From positions 62,001 to 126,000 of the forward strand of contig MEOL01000014.1 in assembly GCA_001769215.1 (NCBI GenBank): a stretch of 64,000 bases of DNA, in the 5' to 3' direction. Under the pieces are notes generated by a model, which did no database searches, was not told the DNA's origin, and saw nothing but the letters and a program-made list of their open reading frames with translations. Positions 51,537 through 60,446 of this stretch are shown piece by piece (within the stretch, counting starts at the first letter, position 1; every line of letters begins with the position of its first letter). The translations under genes and the position numbers were made by a program. Source of the DNA: Bacteroidetes bacterium GWF2_41_31. Lineage in GTDB: Bacteria; Bacteroidota; Bacteroidia; Bacteroidales; F082.

Positions 51537-52319
51537 ATGGTGATCAAAAATTATATTATAGCCCACAGAGGCGAATCGTTTGATGCACCTGAAAATACGT
51601 TGGCATCCATTCACCTTGCCTGGCAACGAAAGGTGAAAGCCGTTGAAATAGATATTCAGCTGACGATCGATAATCAAATCGTTGTAATTCATGATCCGGA
51701 TACATTCAGAATCTCCGGGAAGAAATTAGTAATAAAAAAGACAACCCTGTCGGAACTAAAACAACTGGATTTTGGTTCGCATAAACATCCAAAGTGGGCA
51801 GAGGAACGCATTCCGACCTTAGGAGAAGTGCTTTCAACGGTGCCGCCTGAAGGAAAAATAATCATCGAAATAAAAAGTAATGCTCATATTCTGGACAGGC
51901 TAAATCAAGAGTTGTCGCAATCGGGGTTGGAATCTGCACAAATCGAACTCATTGCCTTTGATGTGCAAATCCTGAAAAAGGCCAAACAACTCATGCCTGA
52001 ATACAAGATGCTTTGGTTGCTCGATCTGGATTATTCCCGGCCACGGCAATTGTTGTGGACAGAGAAAAGGAAAATCATCAATAAAGTAAAGAGGTTTCAT
52101 CTGGATGGCGTGGATGTTTGGGCAGGTCAGGTGCTGAATTGCGATTTTATATCTGCCTTTAAGGATGCAGGTCTGCTCATCTATGCCTGGACTGTGAACG
52201 ACCCTGAAAAAGCCGGATGGCTGTTGCAAAACGGAGTCGATGGCATTACCACCGACAAAGCCGGCTGGATGACAGAAGAACTGACTAAAAAGCATATATT
52301 TACAGAAAGCGGTTTTTGA
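51537..52319 (+). CDS. glycerophosphodiester phosphodiesterase
   Basis: A 260-residue TIM-barrel GDPD domain protein: IIAHRGESFDAPENTLASI (catalytic His and Arg), the metal ligands in AVEIDIQLTIDNQIVVIHDP, EIKSN in the middle, and VYAWTVNDPEKAGWLLQNGV-like IYAWTVND with VDGITTDKAG at the end. No signal peptide, so it is cytoplasmic of the UgpQ type. It releases glycerol-3-phosphate from glycerophosphodiesters, which the adjacent GlpD can oxidise; the two genes are 56 bases apart. Confidence 0.93.
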   Translation: MVIKNYIIAHRGESFDAPENTLASIHLAWQRKVKAVEIDIQLTIDNQIVVIHDPDTFRISGKKLVIKKTTLSELKQLDFGSHKHPKWAEERIPTLGEVLSTVPPEGKIIIEIKSNAHILDRLNQELSQSGLESAQIELIAFDVQILKKAKQLMPEYKMLWLLDLDYSRPRQLLWTEKRKIINKVKRFHLDGVDVWAGQVLNCDFISAFKDAGLLIYAWTVNDPEKAGWLLQNGVDGITTDKAGWMTEELTKKHIFTESGF

Positions 52320-52375
52320 ATTTAACCGGTTAGTGCATCTGGTCAATGAACAATTTTCGAAGTTAAAGAAGTTAT

Positions 52376-53938
52376 ATGGAACGAAATAGCATGATTTCTG
52401 AGATTGAGGTTTCAGAACAGCAATGGGACATTGCCATTATCGGAGGAGGTGCCACCGGTGTGGGAGCAGCTTTGGAAGCCGCTTCCCGCGGATATAAAGT
52501 CGTTTTGGTGGAGCAATCGGACTTTGGTAAAGCTACTTCGGGCCGCAGCACCAAACTGGCCCATGGAGGTGTGCGCTACCTGCAACAGGGGAATGTACCG
52601 TTGGTGATGGAAGCCCTAAGGGAAAGAGGAGTGATGCGCAGGAATGCTCCCCATCTGGTACACGATCTGCCATTTGTGGTGCCCGTTTACGATTGGTGGG
52701 AGGGGCCATTTTATGGTATTGGACTGAAATTATATGATATGCTTGCAGGAAAGGGAGGGTTTGGAGCTTCGAAAAATTTAAACAAAGAGGAAACGCTCAG
52801 ATTTCTGCCTACCATCGAAACTGAAGGCCTCAGGGGTGGAGTTATATACCACGATGGACAATTCGATGATTCCCGATTACTCATCAATCTGGTGCAAACG
52901 GCTGTTGAACAAGGCGCTACCATGCTCAATTATGTGAAGGCGGTTTCATTAATTAAAGAAAATGACCAAACTACCGGAGTTGAAGTACAGGATTTGGAAT
53001 CTGGCAGACATTATCTATTGAAAAGCAAGGTCGTTATCAATGCTACAGGGGTTTTTACGGATGTGGTTCGAAAAATGGACGATTCAAAGTCAAAAGACAT
53101 GATGACCAGCAGTCAGGGTGTGCATTTGGTGCTGGATCATTCATTTCTTCCCGGTAGTACCGGCATCATGGTACCGCATACCGACGATGGAAGGGTGTTG
53201 TTCGCGGTTCCCTGGTATAACCGAACGCTGGTTGGCACCACCGATACATTCGTGAAGGAATATCTTTTGGAGCCTGTTCCGCTTGAAAGCGAAATTGATT
53301 TCTTATTAACCCATGCCGCCCGATACCTGACCAAAGATCCAAAAAGAAGTGATGTGAAAAGCGTTTTTGCAGGTCTGCGACCTCTGGTATTAGATCTTAA
53401 GAATGAGGAAGATACATCCTCCATTTCACGCGATCACTTCATAACCACTTCAAAGAGCGGATTGATTTCGATTGCAGGTGGAAAATGGACCACCTACCGG
53501 AAAATGGCAGAAGATGTCATCGGACAAGCCATTGACAAGGCCGGATTGCCTAAAAGTGATTCTGTTACTGAAAACCTGCAAATTCATGGTTGTCACCACC
53601 ATTCACAAATTTTTGGGTCGCTCGGCAGGTATGGTTCCGATGCGCGACAAATAAAAAATTTACTGGCTGAAGAGCCCATTTATAGGCAGCGTCTGCACCC
53701 TGAACACGAAATTGTGGTGGGAGAAATTATCTGGGCTGTGCGGCATGAAATGGCCCGCACAGTGGAGGACTTTCTGTCGCGGCGGACAAGGCTGTTGATC
53801 CTGGATGCGCGGGTCAGCATAGAAGTGGCTCCGGTGGTTGCCAAATTAATGGCAAAGGAATTAAACCAAAACCGGAAATGGGTAAAAGACCAACTTCAGG
53901 CATTTTCGGAACTGGCAAAAAACTATGTGCTAAGTTAA
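52376..53938 (+). CDS. glpD: FAD-dependent glycerol-3-phosphate dehydrogenase
   Basis: A 520-residue GlpD: FAD-binding start IAIIGGGATGVGAALEAASRG, then TSGRSTKLAHGGVRYLQQGN, FDDSRLLINLVQTAVEQGA, and the C-terminal DAO_C domain with WAVRHEMARTVEDFLSRRTR. It passes electrons to the quinone pool at the membrane. The upstream glycerophosphodiesterase supplies the substrate. Confidence 0.94.
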   Translation: MERNSMISEIEVSEQQWDIAIIGGGATGVGAALEAASRGYKVVLVEQSDFGKATSGRSTKLAHGGVRYLQQGNVPLVMEALRERGVMRRNAPHLVHDLPFVVPVYDWWEGPFYGIGLKLYDMLAGKGGFGASKNLNKEETLRFLPTIETEGLRGGVIYHDGQFDDSRLLINLVQTAVEQGATMLNYVKAVSLIKENDQTTGVEVQDLESGRHYLLKSKVVINATGVFTDVVRKMDDSKSKDMMTSSQGVHLVLDHSFLPGSTGIMVPHTDDGRVLFAVPWYNRTLVGTTDTFVKEYLLEPVPLESEIDFLLTHAARYLTKDPKRSDVKSVFAGLRPLVLDLKNEEDTSSISRDHFITTSKSGLISIAGGKWTTYRKMAEDVIGQAIDKAGLPKSDSVTENLQIHGCHHHSQIFGSLGRYGSDARQIKNLLAEEPIYRQRLHPEHEIVVGEIIWAVRHEMARTVEDFLSRRTRLLILDARVSIEVAPVVAKLMAKELNQNRKWVKDQLQAFSELAKNYVLS

Positions 53939-53944
53939 TTTACT

Positions 53945-54060
53945 CCTCCATGCCCGGCAGGTTCACCTACCGATTTATTTGCCGATTTACCTGCCGAAGG
54001 CATGGAGGCATGGAGGTAAGTAAACCTGCCGAAGGTAGGTAAACCGGTGGACAGGTTTTA
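53945..54060. repeat. nested inverted repeats and CCTGCCGAAGG-type repeats after glpD
   Basis: CCTCCATGCC (53945-53954) pairs with GGCATGGAGG (53999-54008), and inside it GGCAGGT (53956-53962) pairs with ACCTGCC (53989-53995). Words of the type ACCTGCCGAAGG recur through 54057. It begins seven bases after the glpD stop and could end its transcript, though there is no T run. Confidence 0.6.
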
Positions 54061-54724
54061 GAAGTGAAATCAATCTTCATAATAACGTCCCTTCATCCTA
54101 AAATAAATCACCAGAATAGTGACGCTAAAAATCAAATCAATAAAATTAATCCCTGGATTTACCCCACCAAACACCCGATGATCTATTTACAATGAAACAA
54201 AGAGTTGATTTAACTAATTATAAACGGTCTAAAATGAGCAGGTTATTAAATATAAAGAGAGTATAAACATTAATACTAATTGGATAAATTCCTGAGTTGG
54301 GTTAATACGCTCGTCGTGCTGCAAGGTAAAGCCCAGAACCTCATTATAGCTGGACCTCCGACGCGCAAGCAGGAGTTTTGCAGCCATTCCCTGCAACCTT
54401 CCCATCACTGCAAAACACATGCTTATTTGTCCGCCAGAACTCCGCCATCGCGACAACTTTATCATACCATGTCAAATCCTAACCGGTTATCGGAACTTTG
54501 CCTCCTTGTCACTTGAAATCCATAAGCTGCAAATGAACCTCAAATTTACAGTACTGTTTGGTTTAAAAAATGTGTGAATGATGTAACATTTTCGAATAAT
54601 AATGTAATGAATCATTAATAAAAAGATTGTTATTTTATCCAATTTGATTTATTTAAAAATTAAATGAATAGCATCATTACTGTTTAATAATAACCCTGTA
54701 CAAACAATGATTATATAACAATTA
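54061..54724. other. long intergenic region before kaiC
   Basis: No supported gene. At 54280-54520 the base composition is richer in G and C than the AT-rich flanks, and short frames are open on both strands at once, without recognisable protein features; it may be a remnant. The 120 bases before kaiC are very AT-rich. I find no TAnnTTTG box there, so the kai operon may use an alternative sigma factor or a distant promoter. Confidence 0.4.
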
Positions 54725-56452
54725 ATGAAAAAGACAGAACACAAAACTTTCAATAATGATCTTCCTAAGACTCCTACAGGAATTCAGGGGTTTGATGAAA
54801 TAACTGCTGGTGGATTACCTAAAGGCAGGCCAACATTAATCTGTGGTGGAGCGGGCTGCGGAAAAACGCTTTTTGGAATAGAGTTTCTTGTACGTGGCGC
54901 AACTCAGTTTAACGAACCGGGTGTATTTATGTCATTCGAAGAAACCAATGAAGAATTGACCACAAATGTCGCTTCACTTGGATTTGATTTGAATGATCTG
55001 GTAAAAAATAAAAAAATTGCTCTTGACCATGTTCATATTGAGCGCAGTGAAATTGAAGAAACCGGTGAATACGATCTAGAAGCATTGTTTATTCGCCTTG
55101 GTTATGCAATTGATTCATTAGGAGCAAAACGTGTTGTATTAGACACCATAGAATCGCTTTTTGCCGGATTGCCAAACCAACTGATCTTACGCGCCGAACT
55201 GCGACGATTATTTCGCTGGCTAAAAGATAAAGGTGTTACTGCAATTATAACGGGCGAACGTGGAGATGAAACATTAACCAGACAAGGCCTTGAGGAATAT
55301 GTTTCAGACTGTGTTATAATGCTCGACCATCGTGTAACCGAACAGACTTCGACTCGCCGCTTAAGGGTTGTAAAGTATCGTGGTTCAACTCACGGCACCA
55401 ATGAGTATCCATTTCTGATTGATGAAACTGGATTTTCAGTATTACCAGTTACATCTTTAGGATTGGAACATATCGTATCAAATGAAAGAATCTCAAGTGG
55501 AATAAAAGCACTTGATGAAATGCTTGAAGGAAAAGGTTATTACCGGGGTAGTACTGTACTTGTTTCTGGTACCGCCGGAATAGGAAAAACCAGTATAGCG
55601 GCTCACTTTGCTGAAGCTGCCTGTAAAAGGGGAGAACGTGTACTTTATTTCTGCTTCGAAGAGTCTCCAAACCAGTTAATGCGTAATATGCTTTCTATCG
55701 GCATAAAATTAGAACCATGGGTCAGGAAAGGACTGTTGAGATTCCAGGCAATCCGTCCTACGCTATATGGTTTGGAAATGCATCTTGCTGTAACCCACAA
55801 ATTTGTTAATGAATTCAAGCCTGACATTGTAATCCTGGATCCGATAAATACTTTCGTTACTGGTGATAAGGAGTTCGAGGTAAAAACTTTATTAATGCGC
55901 ATTGTCGATTTTCTTAAGGTAAACCAAATTACAGCATTGTTTACCAGTCTCACTTCATCTGAATGCAGAATGGAGAGTTCTGATGTTGGAATATCATCCC
56001 TGATAGATACCTGGTTATTGCTGCGTGATATAGAGCTAAACGGCGAACGAAACAGGGGTATGTATGTTCTGAAATCGCGCGGGATGGCCAATTCTAACCA
56101 GATTCGTGAATTTGTATTAACTAACCACGGTGTGGAATTACGTGACGTTTATATTGGTGCAAGCGGAGTTTTAACCGGCTCAGCCAGAATAACACAGGAA
56201 GCCCTGGAAAATTCAAAAGTATTGAAACGTAAGCATGAAATAGAATCTAAAAAACGTGAAATAGCAAGAAAAAGAGGAGATATGGAATCAAAGATTGCAA
56301 CCATGCGTGCTGATTTCGCATCGGAAGAGTCTGAAGCAATTAAAATCTTGGAAATAGAACAAGAAATGATTAAACGACTCGAACAGGATAAAATGGAAAT
56401 GGCAAAAAGCAGAAAAGCTAAAACTGGAAATATTGCCACAAAGAATGTGTAA
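54725..56452 (+). CDS. kaiC: KaiC-like double-domain ATPase/kinase
   Basis: A 575-residue two-lobe KaiC (cyanobacterial KaiC is 519). [22 protein letters not shown], Walker [10 protein letters not shown], catalytic Glu pair [30 protein letters not shown], Walker [10 protein letters not shown] (about 281-288), FCFEESPNQ. The region of the S. elongatus phosphosites T426/S431/T432 reads S419, D420, S424, S425 ([12 protein letters not shown]), so hydroxyl residues are kept with Ser for Thr. The tail (about 500-575) is a charged coiled coil beyond the KaiA-binding tail of cyanobacteria. It begins a four-gene operon with two kaiB genes and a PAS gene (gaps 23, 30, 30 bases). Confidence 0.95.
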   Translation: MKKTEHKTFNNDLPKTPTGIQGFDEITAGGLPKGRPTLICGGAGCGKTLFGIEFLVRGATQFNEPGVFMSFEETNEELTTNVASLGFDLNDLVKNKKIALDHVHIERSEIEETGEYDLEALFIRLGYAIDSLGAKRVVLDTIESLFAGLPNQLILRAELRRLFRWLKDKGVTAIITGERGDETLTRQGLEEYVSDCVIMLDHRVTEQTSTRRLRVVKYRGSTHGTNEYPFLIDETGFSVLPVTSLGLEHIVSNERISSGIKALDEMLEGKGYYRGSTVLVSGTAGIGKTSIAAHFAEAACKRGERVLYFCFEESPNQLMRNMLSIGIKLEPWVRKGLLRFQAIRPTLYGLEMHLAVTHKFVNEFKPDIVILDPINTFVTGDKEFEVKTLLMRIVDFLKVNQITALFTSLTSSECRMESSDVGISSLIDTWLLLRDIELNGERNRGMYVLKSRGMANSNQIREFVLTNHGVELRDVYIGASGVLTGSARITQEALENSKVLKRKHEIESKKREIARKRGDMESKIATMRADFASEESEAIKILEIEQEMIKRLEQDKMEMAKSRKAKTGNIATKNV

Positions 56453-56475
56453 AAATAATTAAACAGATAAGACAA

Positions 56476-56805
56476 ATGGATGTGAATTCAGACAAAAGAA
56501 CTAAAGAAAAACCTAAAGGTGATGCAAATGACAAGTGGATCCTTCGTTTATATATTGCAGGTCAAACGCCAAAAGCTATAACCGCATTTGCAAATCTGAC
56601 AAAAATATGTGAAGAACAATTGAAGGGTAAATACTCGATTGAGGTAATTGACCTTTTGAAAAATCCACAATTGGGAGCCGCTGATCAGATTTTTGCCCTG
56701 CCAACATTGGTAAGAAAATTACCGGTACCTGTTCGTAAGATAATCGGTGACCTCTCAAATACAGAACGTGTTCTTATTGGATTGGATTTACTGCCTGTAA
56801 GCTGA
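56476..56805 (+). CDS. kaiB: KaiB family protein 1
   Basis: A 109-residue KaiB with a polar N-terminal extension. The core [59 protein letters not shown] and [11 protein letters not shown] aligns along the whole length of cyanobacterial KaiB, including the segment that changes fold before KaiC binding. It starts 23 bases after kaiC. Confidence 0.95.
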   Translation: MDVNSDKRTKEKPKGDANDKWILRLYIAGQTPKAITAFANLTKICEEQLKGKYSIEVIDLLKNPQLGAADQIFALPTLVRKLPVPVRKIIGDLSNTERVLIGLDLLPVS

Positions 56806-56835
56806 TTTGTAAATAAAATATTTAAGCATGTAGCT

Positions 56836-57201
56836 ATGAAAGAGAAAAAAACAAAAGTAAAAAGTTCACTCGATGATCTTGACATGACAGTTTCTAATCA
56901 GGGCAAGGATAAATATATATTGCGTTTATACATAACCGGTTCAACGATTCGATCGGCGTTAGCCCTGACAAACCTAAAAAAGATTTGCAAAGAATACCTT
57001 GAAGGGCGATATGAGCTTGAAGTGATAGACCTGTATCAACACCCAAGTTTAGCAAAAGGTGAGCAGATCATTGCAGCGCCAACTCTGATTAAGAAATTGC
57101 CGCTTCCTTTCCGGCGAATTATTGGCGATATGTCAGACAAGGAAAAAGTGCTTTTAGGATTGGACCTGAAAGAGGTGAAGGAAAAGATAGATTTCCAGTA
57201 A
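56836..57201 (+). CDS. kaiB: KaiB family protein 2
   Basis: A 121-residue second KaiB: KYILRLYITGSTIRSALALT, LEVIDLYQHPSLAKGEQIIA, APTLIKKLPLPFRRIIGDM and EKVLLGLDLKEV. It differs from the first copy in the loop residues (YQHPSLAKG for LKNPQLGAA) and in its N- and C-terminal extensions, so it is an old duplicate and probably has a distinct role. It starts 30 bases after the first kaiB gene. Confidence 0.95.
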   Translation: MKEKKTKVKSSLDDLDMTVSNQGKDKYILRLYITGSTIRSALALTNLKKICKEYLEGRYELEVIDLYQHPSLAKGEQIIAAPTLIKKLPLPFRRIIGDMSDKEKVLLGLDLKEVKEKIDFQ

Positions 57202-57231
57202 TCTTTATACATTCTATTTTATGATAAAAAA

Positions 57232-57939
57232 ATGATTAGAACAAAAGAACAACTCATAATTGAAAATGATGAATTACGCGCCCGAATGGCTGAAATTGAG
57301 GATGCGCTAACAGCTATCCGAAACGGAGAAGTGGATGCAATCATGGTTTCTGGCAGTCAGGGAGAACAGGTTTATTCTGTCAGTTCTGCCGAAACGCCCT
57401 ATCGCACTTTTATAGAGGAGATGAGCGAAGGAGCTGTTACTCTTACAAAAGAGGGTACAATTCTTTATTGTAATCCGAGATTTGCTGCTATTGTACAGTC
57501 GCCATACGAAAAGGTTATTGGCTCATCCCTTCAACGCTTCATCTCGCCTGACGATAATTCAAAATTAGATAACTTTCTTTCTCAACTGACCCATGACAAG
57601 CATGATGTTATCGTTGTATCCCTGACCAACACATTATATCTCAGACTTTCGATTCACCTTTTACCGCCGTATCTGCAAGGTGATAATTATATAATCATAG
57701 CAACCGATATTTCTGACCTGAAGAAAAAAGAAAATGAACTTACCGAAATAATAAGAAAGTTGGTAATCCACATAAAAGCATTACGGGCATTGCGCATCGA
57801 TAATATTTGTGATACGTTGGATACTGTAGGAAATAAAAATAAATTAGAATTTGCAAATGATAAACTAAACAAAGAGATACTGAAGCTTAATCGTTTAGTA
57901 GAAAAATTAAAGCAGAGACAAAAAAAGGCAACTATTTGA
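57232..57939 (+). CDS. PAS-domain protein of the kai operon, lacking a kinase domain
   Basis: A 235-residue protein. Residues 1-40 form a helix with ENDELRARMAEIEDALTAIRNGEVDAIMV, a segment often found at the start of PAS histidine kinases that accompany KaiC-like genes. About 55-165 is a PAS domain (MSEGAVTLTKEGTILYCNPRF and the terminal IIIATDISDLKKKENEL). About 170-235 is a Lys-rich coiled coil where HisKA and HATPase would normally follow; the stop is clean. It may bind a ligand and act as an adaptor or KaiA-like modulator (inference). It lies 30 bases after kaiB2. Confidence 0.85.
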   Translation: MIRTKEQLIIENDELRARMAEIEDALTAIRNGEVDAIMVSGSQGEQVYSVSSAETPYRTFIEEMSEGAVTLTKEGTILYCNPRFAAIVQSPYEKVIGSSLQRFISPDDNSKLDNFLSQLTHDKHDVIVVSLTNTLYLRLSIHLLPPYLQGDNYIIIATDISDLKKKENELTEIIRKLVIHIKALRALRIDNICDTLDTVGNKNKLEFANDKLNKEILKLNRLVEKLKQRQKKATI

Positions 57940-58549
57940 AATCACCTTTTTAAAATATTCCCATTACCGGCCATTAGTATTCTAAGACATAACCAATAAA
58001 TAAATAGTCACATTATCCTAACCGTCGCTTCCCTATCAGGCACATTACGCAAACATGAGCATCTGAGTTTTGATATCAATATGCGGATTTGCATAAAGAG
58101 CCTTCCAGCCTGTCCATGCCACTCGGCTTAACAGGCGGCTAAAGAACAAAACATTGTTACATCATGATATACTCAAATTTGCCCTGCAGCTAACACGCGG
58201 TCATAAAACATTGCGTGGATTGTGCTAAATTTGAACGAAATAACCCTTAATCAGCGGCTTAGCGGGCTGATAAGTTTGTGTTTCAAAATGCGTAACGATT
58301 CATACCACCAACCATTAAGGACCCAGTCGCAGCAGATAATTTGTTGCCTAAACAAAGAAATAGAAAAACGATAAAATGAACAGTCCAGGTACAAAACAGC
58401 ACACATGGCCCATACGGGTATGCAAACCGCACAAGCCAACACACGACCGAAGTTTGCAAAAGCGATGCAGTAAGCTTGTCGAATTGACCTGTTTTTTGCC
58501 GGCGCGCCACAATAAATTGATACTTTTGTGCTATTATGAACAGATTTAA
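57940..58549. other. intergenic region between the kai operon and the restriction remnant
   Basis: No supported gene in about 610 bases. Parts near 58100-58260 and 58420-58510 are richer in G and C than their surroundings and carry short inverted repeats (for example ATCAGC...GCTGAT at about 58251-58270). This may be the eroded edge of the accessory region that holds the decayed type III system. A promoter for the remnant lies at its right end. Confidence 0.4.
58521..58528 (+). promoter_or_regulatory. -7 promoter element before the mod remnant
   Basis: TACTTTTG is a perfect TAnnTTTG word 21 bases before the ATG at 58550. Confidence 0.45.
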
Positions 58550-58922
58550 ATGACAATAATAATGGACGGTACAAGTCTTACACCAGAACAGGAAAAATTA
58601 GAAGCATTGCGACAAGTATTGCCCGAAGTTTTTAGCGAAGGTAAAATTGATTGGGAAAAACTAAAAGCCACACTTGGAGAGGACATAAACTTTTCAAACG
58701 AACGCTATGTGTTGAATTGGGCAGGAAAAAGCGATGCTTTTAAAGTGCTGCAAACACCGACAACTAAGACTTTGATTCCTGCGAAAGACGAAAGTGTAAA
58801 CTTTGACGAAACCGAAAACAATTATAGTAATTGCTTTGTATAATCTTTTTAAAGGCAACGACCAGCCAAAAAAAACAGCTCTGCAAATCCACGATGCGGG
58901 CATTGAATTTAAGAACATCTGA
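58550..58922 (+). pseudogene. type III restriction-modification methyltransferase (mod) with a large internal deletion
   Basis: The first 92 codons match the N-terminus of type III Mod proteins: LRQVLPEVFSEGKIDWEKL, RYVLNWAGKSDAFKVLQTPT and ESVNFDETEN. The family would continue to the DPPYNTG methylase motif, but here the frame stops at 58843. In the +1 frame the next codons read IALYNLFKGNDQ and, up to a stop at 58922, ALQIHDAGIEFKNI, which is the C-terminal end of Mod. So the whole catalytic middle (about 500 codons) has been lost, joining the two ends out of frame near 58825. No active methyltransferase can result. Confidence 0.8.
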
Positions 58923-58997
58923 TGGAGGAATTATGAATTATGATTGGGGAATGAGTAAATCATAAATCAAAATTCACAAATCATAAATAAGTAAAAA

Positions 58998-60020
58998 ATG
59001 GAAATGGGCGAAATATTAATCTACCAAAACCAAAACGGGAATATCAAAATAGATGTTCGTCTTGAGCAAGAAACGGTTTGGCTGACTCAATCTCAGTTAT
59101 GCGAGTTGTTTCAGAAGTCGAAAGCCACCATTAGCGAACACATAAAAAATATTTTTGATGAAGGAGAGCTTCTGGAAAATTCAGTTGTTCGGAATTTCCG
59201 AACTACTGCAACTGATGGCAAGAACTATGAAACAAACTTCTATAATCTCGATGTTATTATTTCCGTAGGCTACCGGGTAAAATCACAGCAAGGCACACAA
59301 TTTCGTATTTGGGCTACACAACGCTTAAAAGAATACATTATTAAGGGGTTTGCCTTGAATGACGAACGCTTTAAGTCGGGTAGTTCGATGAACTATTTCA
59401 ACGAAATGCAGGAACGCATTCGGGAGATACGAATTTCAGAGCGGTTTTTTTATCAGAAAATTAAAGATATTTACACAACGAGTATTGATTATGACCCCAA
59501 AGACGAAAAAACCATAGCGTTTTTTAAAGTGGTGCAAAACAAGTTGCTTTGGGCTATTAGCCAACAAACTGCTGCGGAGTTGGTGTATCGAAGAGTTGAT
59601 GCCTCATTGCCTTTAATGGGAATGCAATCGTTCGACCTGTCTGCCGACAAGGCAGGCAAGAAATACACCTTGGCGGTAAAGAAAACAGATATAAGCATTG
59701 CAAAAAATTATCTGGCTGAAGATGAAATAAAACTTTTGGGATTGTTGGTAGAACAGTATTTGGCATTTGCCGAAACCATGGCACAGCAACAAACCCCGAT
59801 GTATATGAAGGATTGGATTCAACGATTAGATTCAATCCTGCAATTAAATGGAAGGGAATTATTGACCCATGCAGGAAAAATTAGTCATCAAATGGCTTTA
59901 GACAAATCTTCAATGGAGTACGAAAAATATCAGGACGTTCAAAAACAACTTCAAAAAGAACAAAGCCTGAAAGAAATTGAAGCAGACATTAAACGATTGA
60001 GAACTAATAAAAAAGGTTGA
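58998..60020 (+). CDS. rhuM: RhuM-family protein of a type III restriction locus
   Basis: A 340-residue intact RhuM-family protein: ILIYQNQNGNIKIDVRLEQE, TVWLTQSQLCELFQKSKATI (HTH-like), YNLDVIISVGYRVKSQQGTQ, FRIWATQRLKEYIIKGF and a C-terminal Lys-rich helix. Its function is unknown; such genes are often inserted between mod and res of type III systems, as here. A start at 59004 (MGEILIYQ) is also possible. The stretch CTGTCTGCCGACAAGGCAGG at 59636-59655 inside the gene resembles the CTGCCG-type intergenic repeats, kept in frame. Confidence 0.88.
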   Translation: MEMGEILIYQNQNGNIKIDVRLEQETVWLTQSQLCELFQKSKATISEHIKNIFDEGELLENSVVRNFRTTATDGKNYETNFYNLDVIISVGYRVKSQQGTQFRIWATQRLKEYIIKGFALNDERFKSGSSMNYFNEMQERIREIRISERFFYQKIKDIYTTSIDYDPKDEKTIAFFKVVQNKLLWAISQQTAAELVYRRVDASLPLMGMQSFDLSADKAGKKYTLAVKKTDISIAKNYLAEDEIKLLGLLVEQYLAFAETMAQQQTPMYMKDWIQRLDSILQLNGRELLTHAGKISHQMALDKSSMEYEKYQDVQKQLQKEQSLKEIEADIKRLRTNKKG

Positions 60021-60096
60021 GAATTTTTGATTGAGGATTTAGGATTGAGGAATAAAGAAATCACAAATCACAAATCATCAATCAAAAATCAGGAAA

Positions 60097-60189
60097 ATGA
60101 AATTATCATTTGAATCCAATCTGCTTTTTCAGTTAGATTTCATTCCGACTGAGCGGACACCAGGAGCAAACGGAGAAATCTGCTGTTGA
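60097..60189 (+). pseudogene. remnant of the type III restriction subunit (res) N-terminus
   Basis: The first 14 codons, MKLSFESNLLFQLD, look like the start of type III Res proteins, and the position directly after rhuM is the expected one. From about 60140 the match stops and the sequence turns into a dispersed inverted repeat; the frame ends at 60189. The rest of res (normally about 900 codons) is absent. The short length limits certainty. Confidence 0.55.
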
Positions 60190-60277
60190 CTCATTAAAAT
60201 AGACGTGAATTTGCTTGATGGTCAGATTCCTCCGCTACGTAACTCCTCCTACCGGAGTCGTTTCGCCAGTCGGAAGG
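60141..60277. repeat. long imperfect inverted repeat at the break point of res
   Basis: The left arm (60142-60182: ATTCCGACTG, then CGGAGAAATCTG) and right arm (60223-60275: CAGATTCCTCCG, then CAGTCGGAA) are imperfect reverse complements around a 40-base centre. Such TTCCGACTG...GGAGGAATCT hairpins are seen dispersed in Bacteroidota genomes. The rest of 60278-60446 shows no gene. Confidence 0.6.
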
Positions 60278-60446
60278 ACAAAAAAGACGGGTGATGTCAT
60301 TCTGACTTTGAGACACTTAGAGAATGGATAAAAACGAAAATTCCCTGCCTTTATACAAACGTCTTGTTATTTTCTTGCTTTGGCTATGGTGGTACTTTAA
60401 GACCACTATCAAAACCACAACCATCAATCAACAGAAATTGCTTTGC

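Noticed and set aside
54229-54516. Frames open on both strands before kaiC
   Set aside because: No domain, signal or homologous motif is visible, and the two frames overlap each other; treated as non-coding.
54725-58549. Search for a kaiA-like gene or a SasA/CikA kinase near the kai operon
   Set aside because: None found; the only extra gene is the kinase-less PAS protein.
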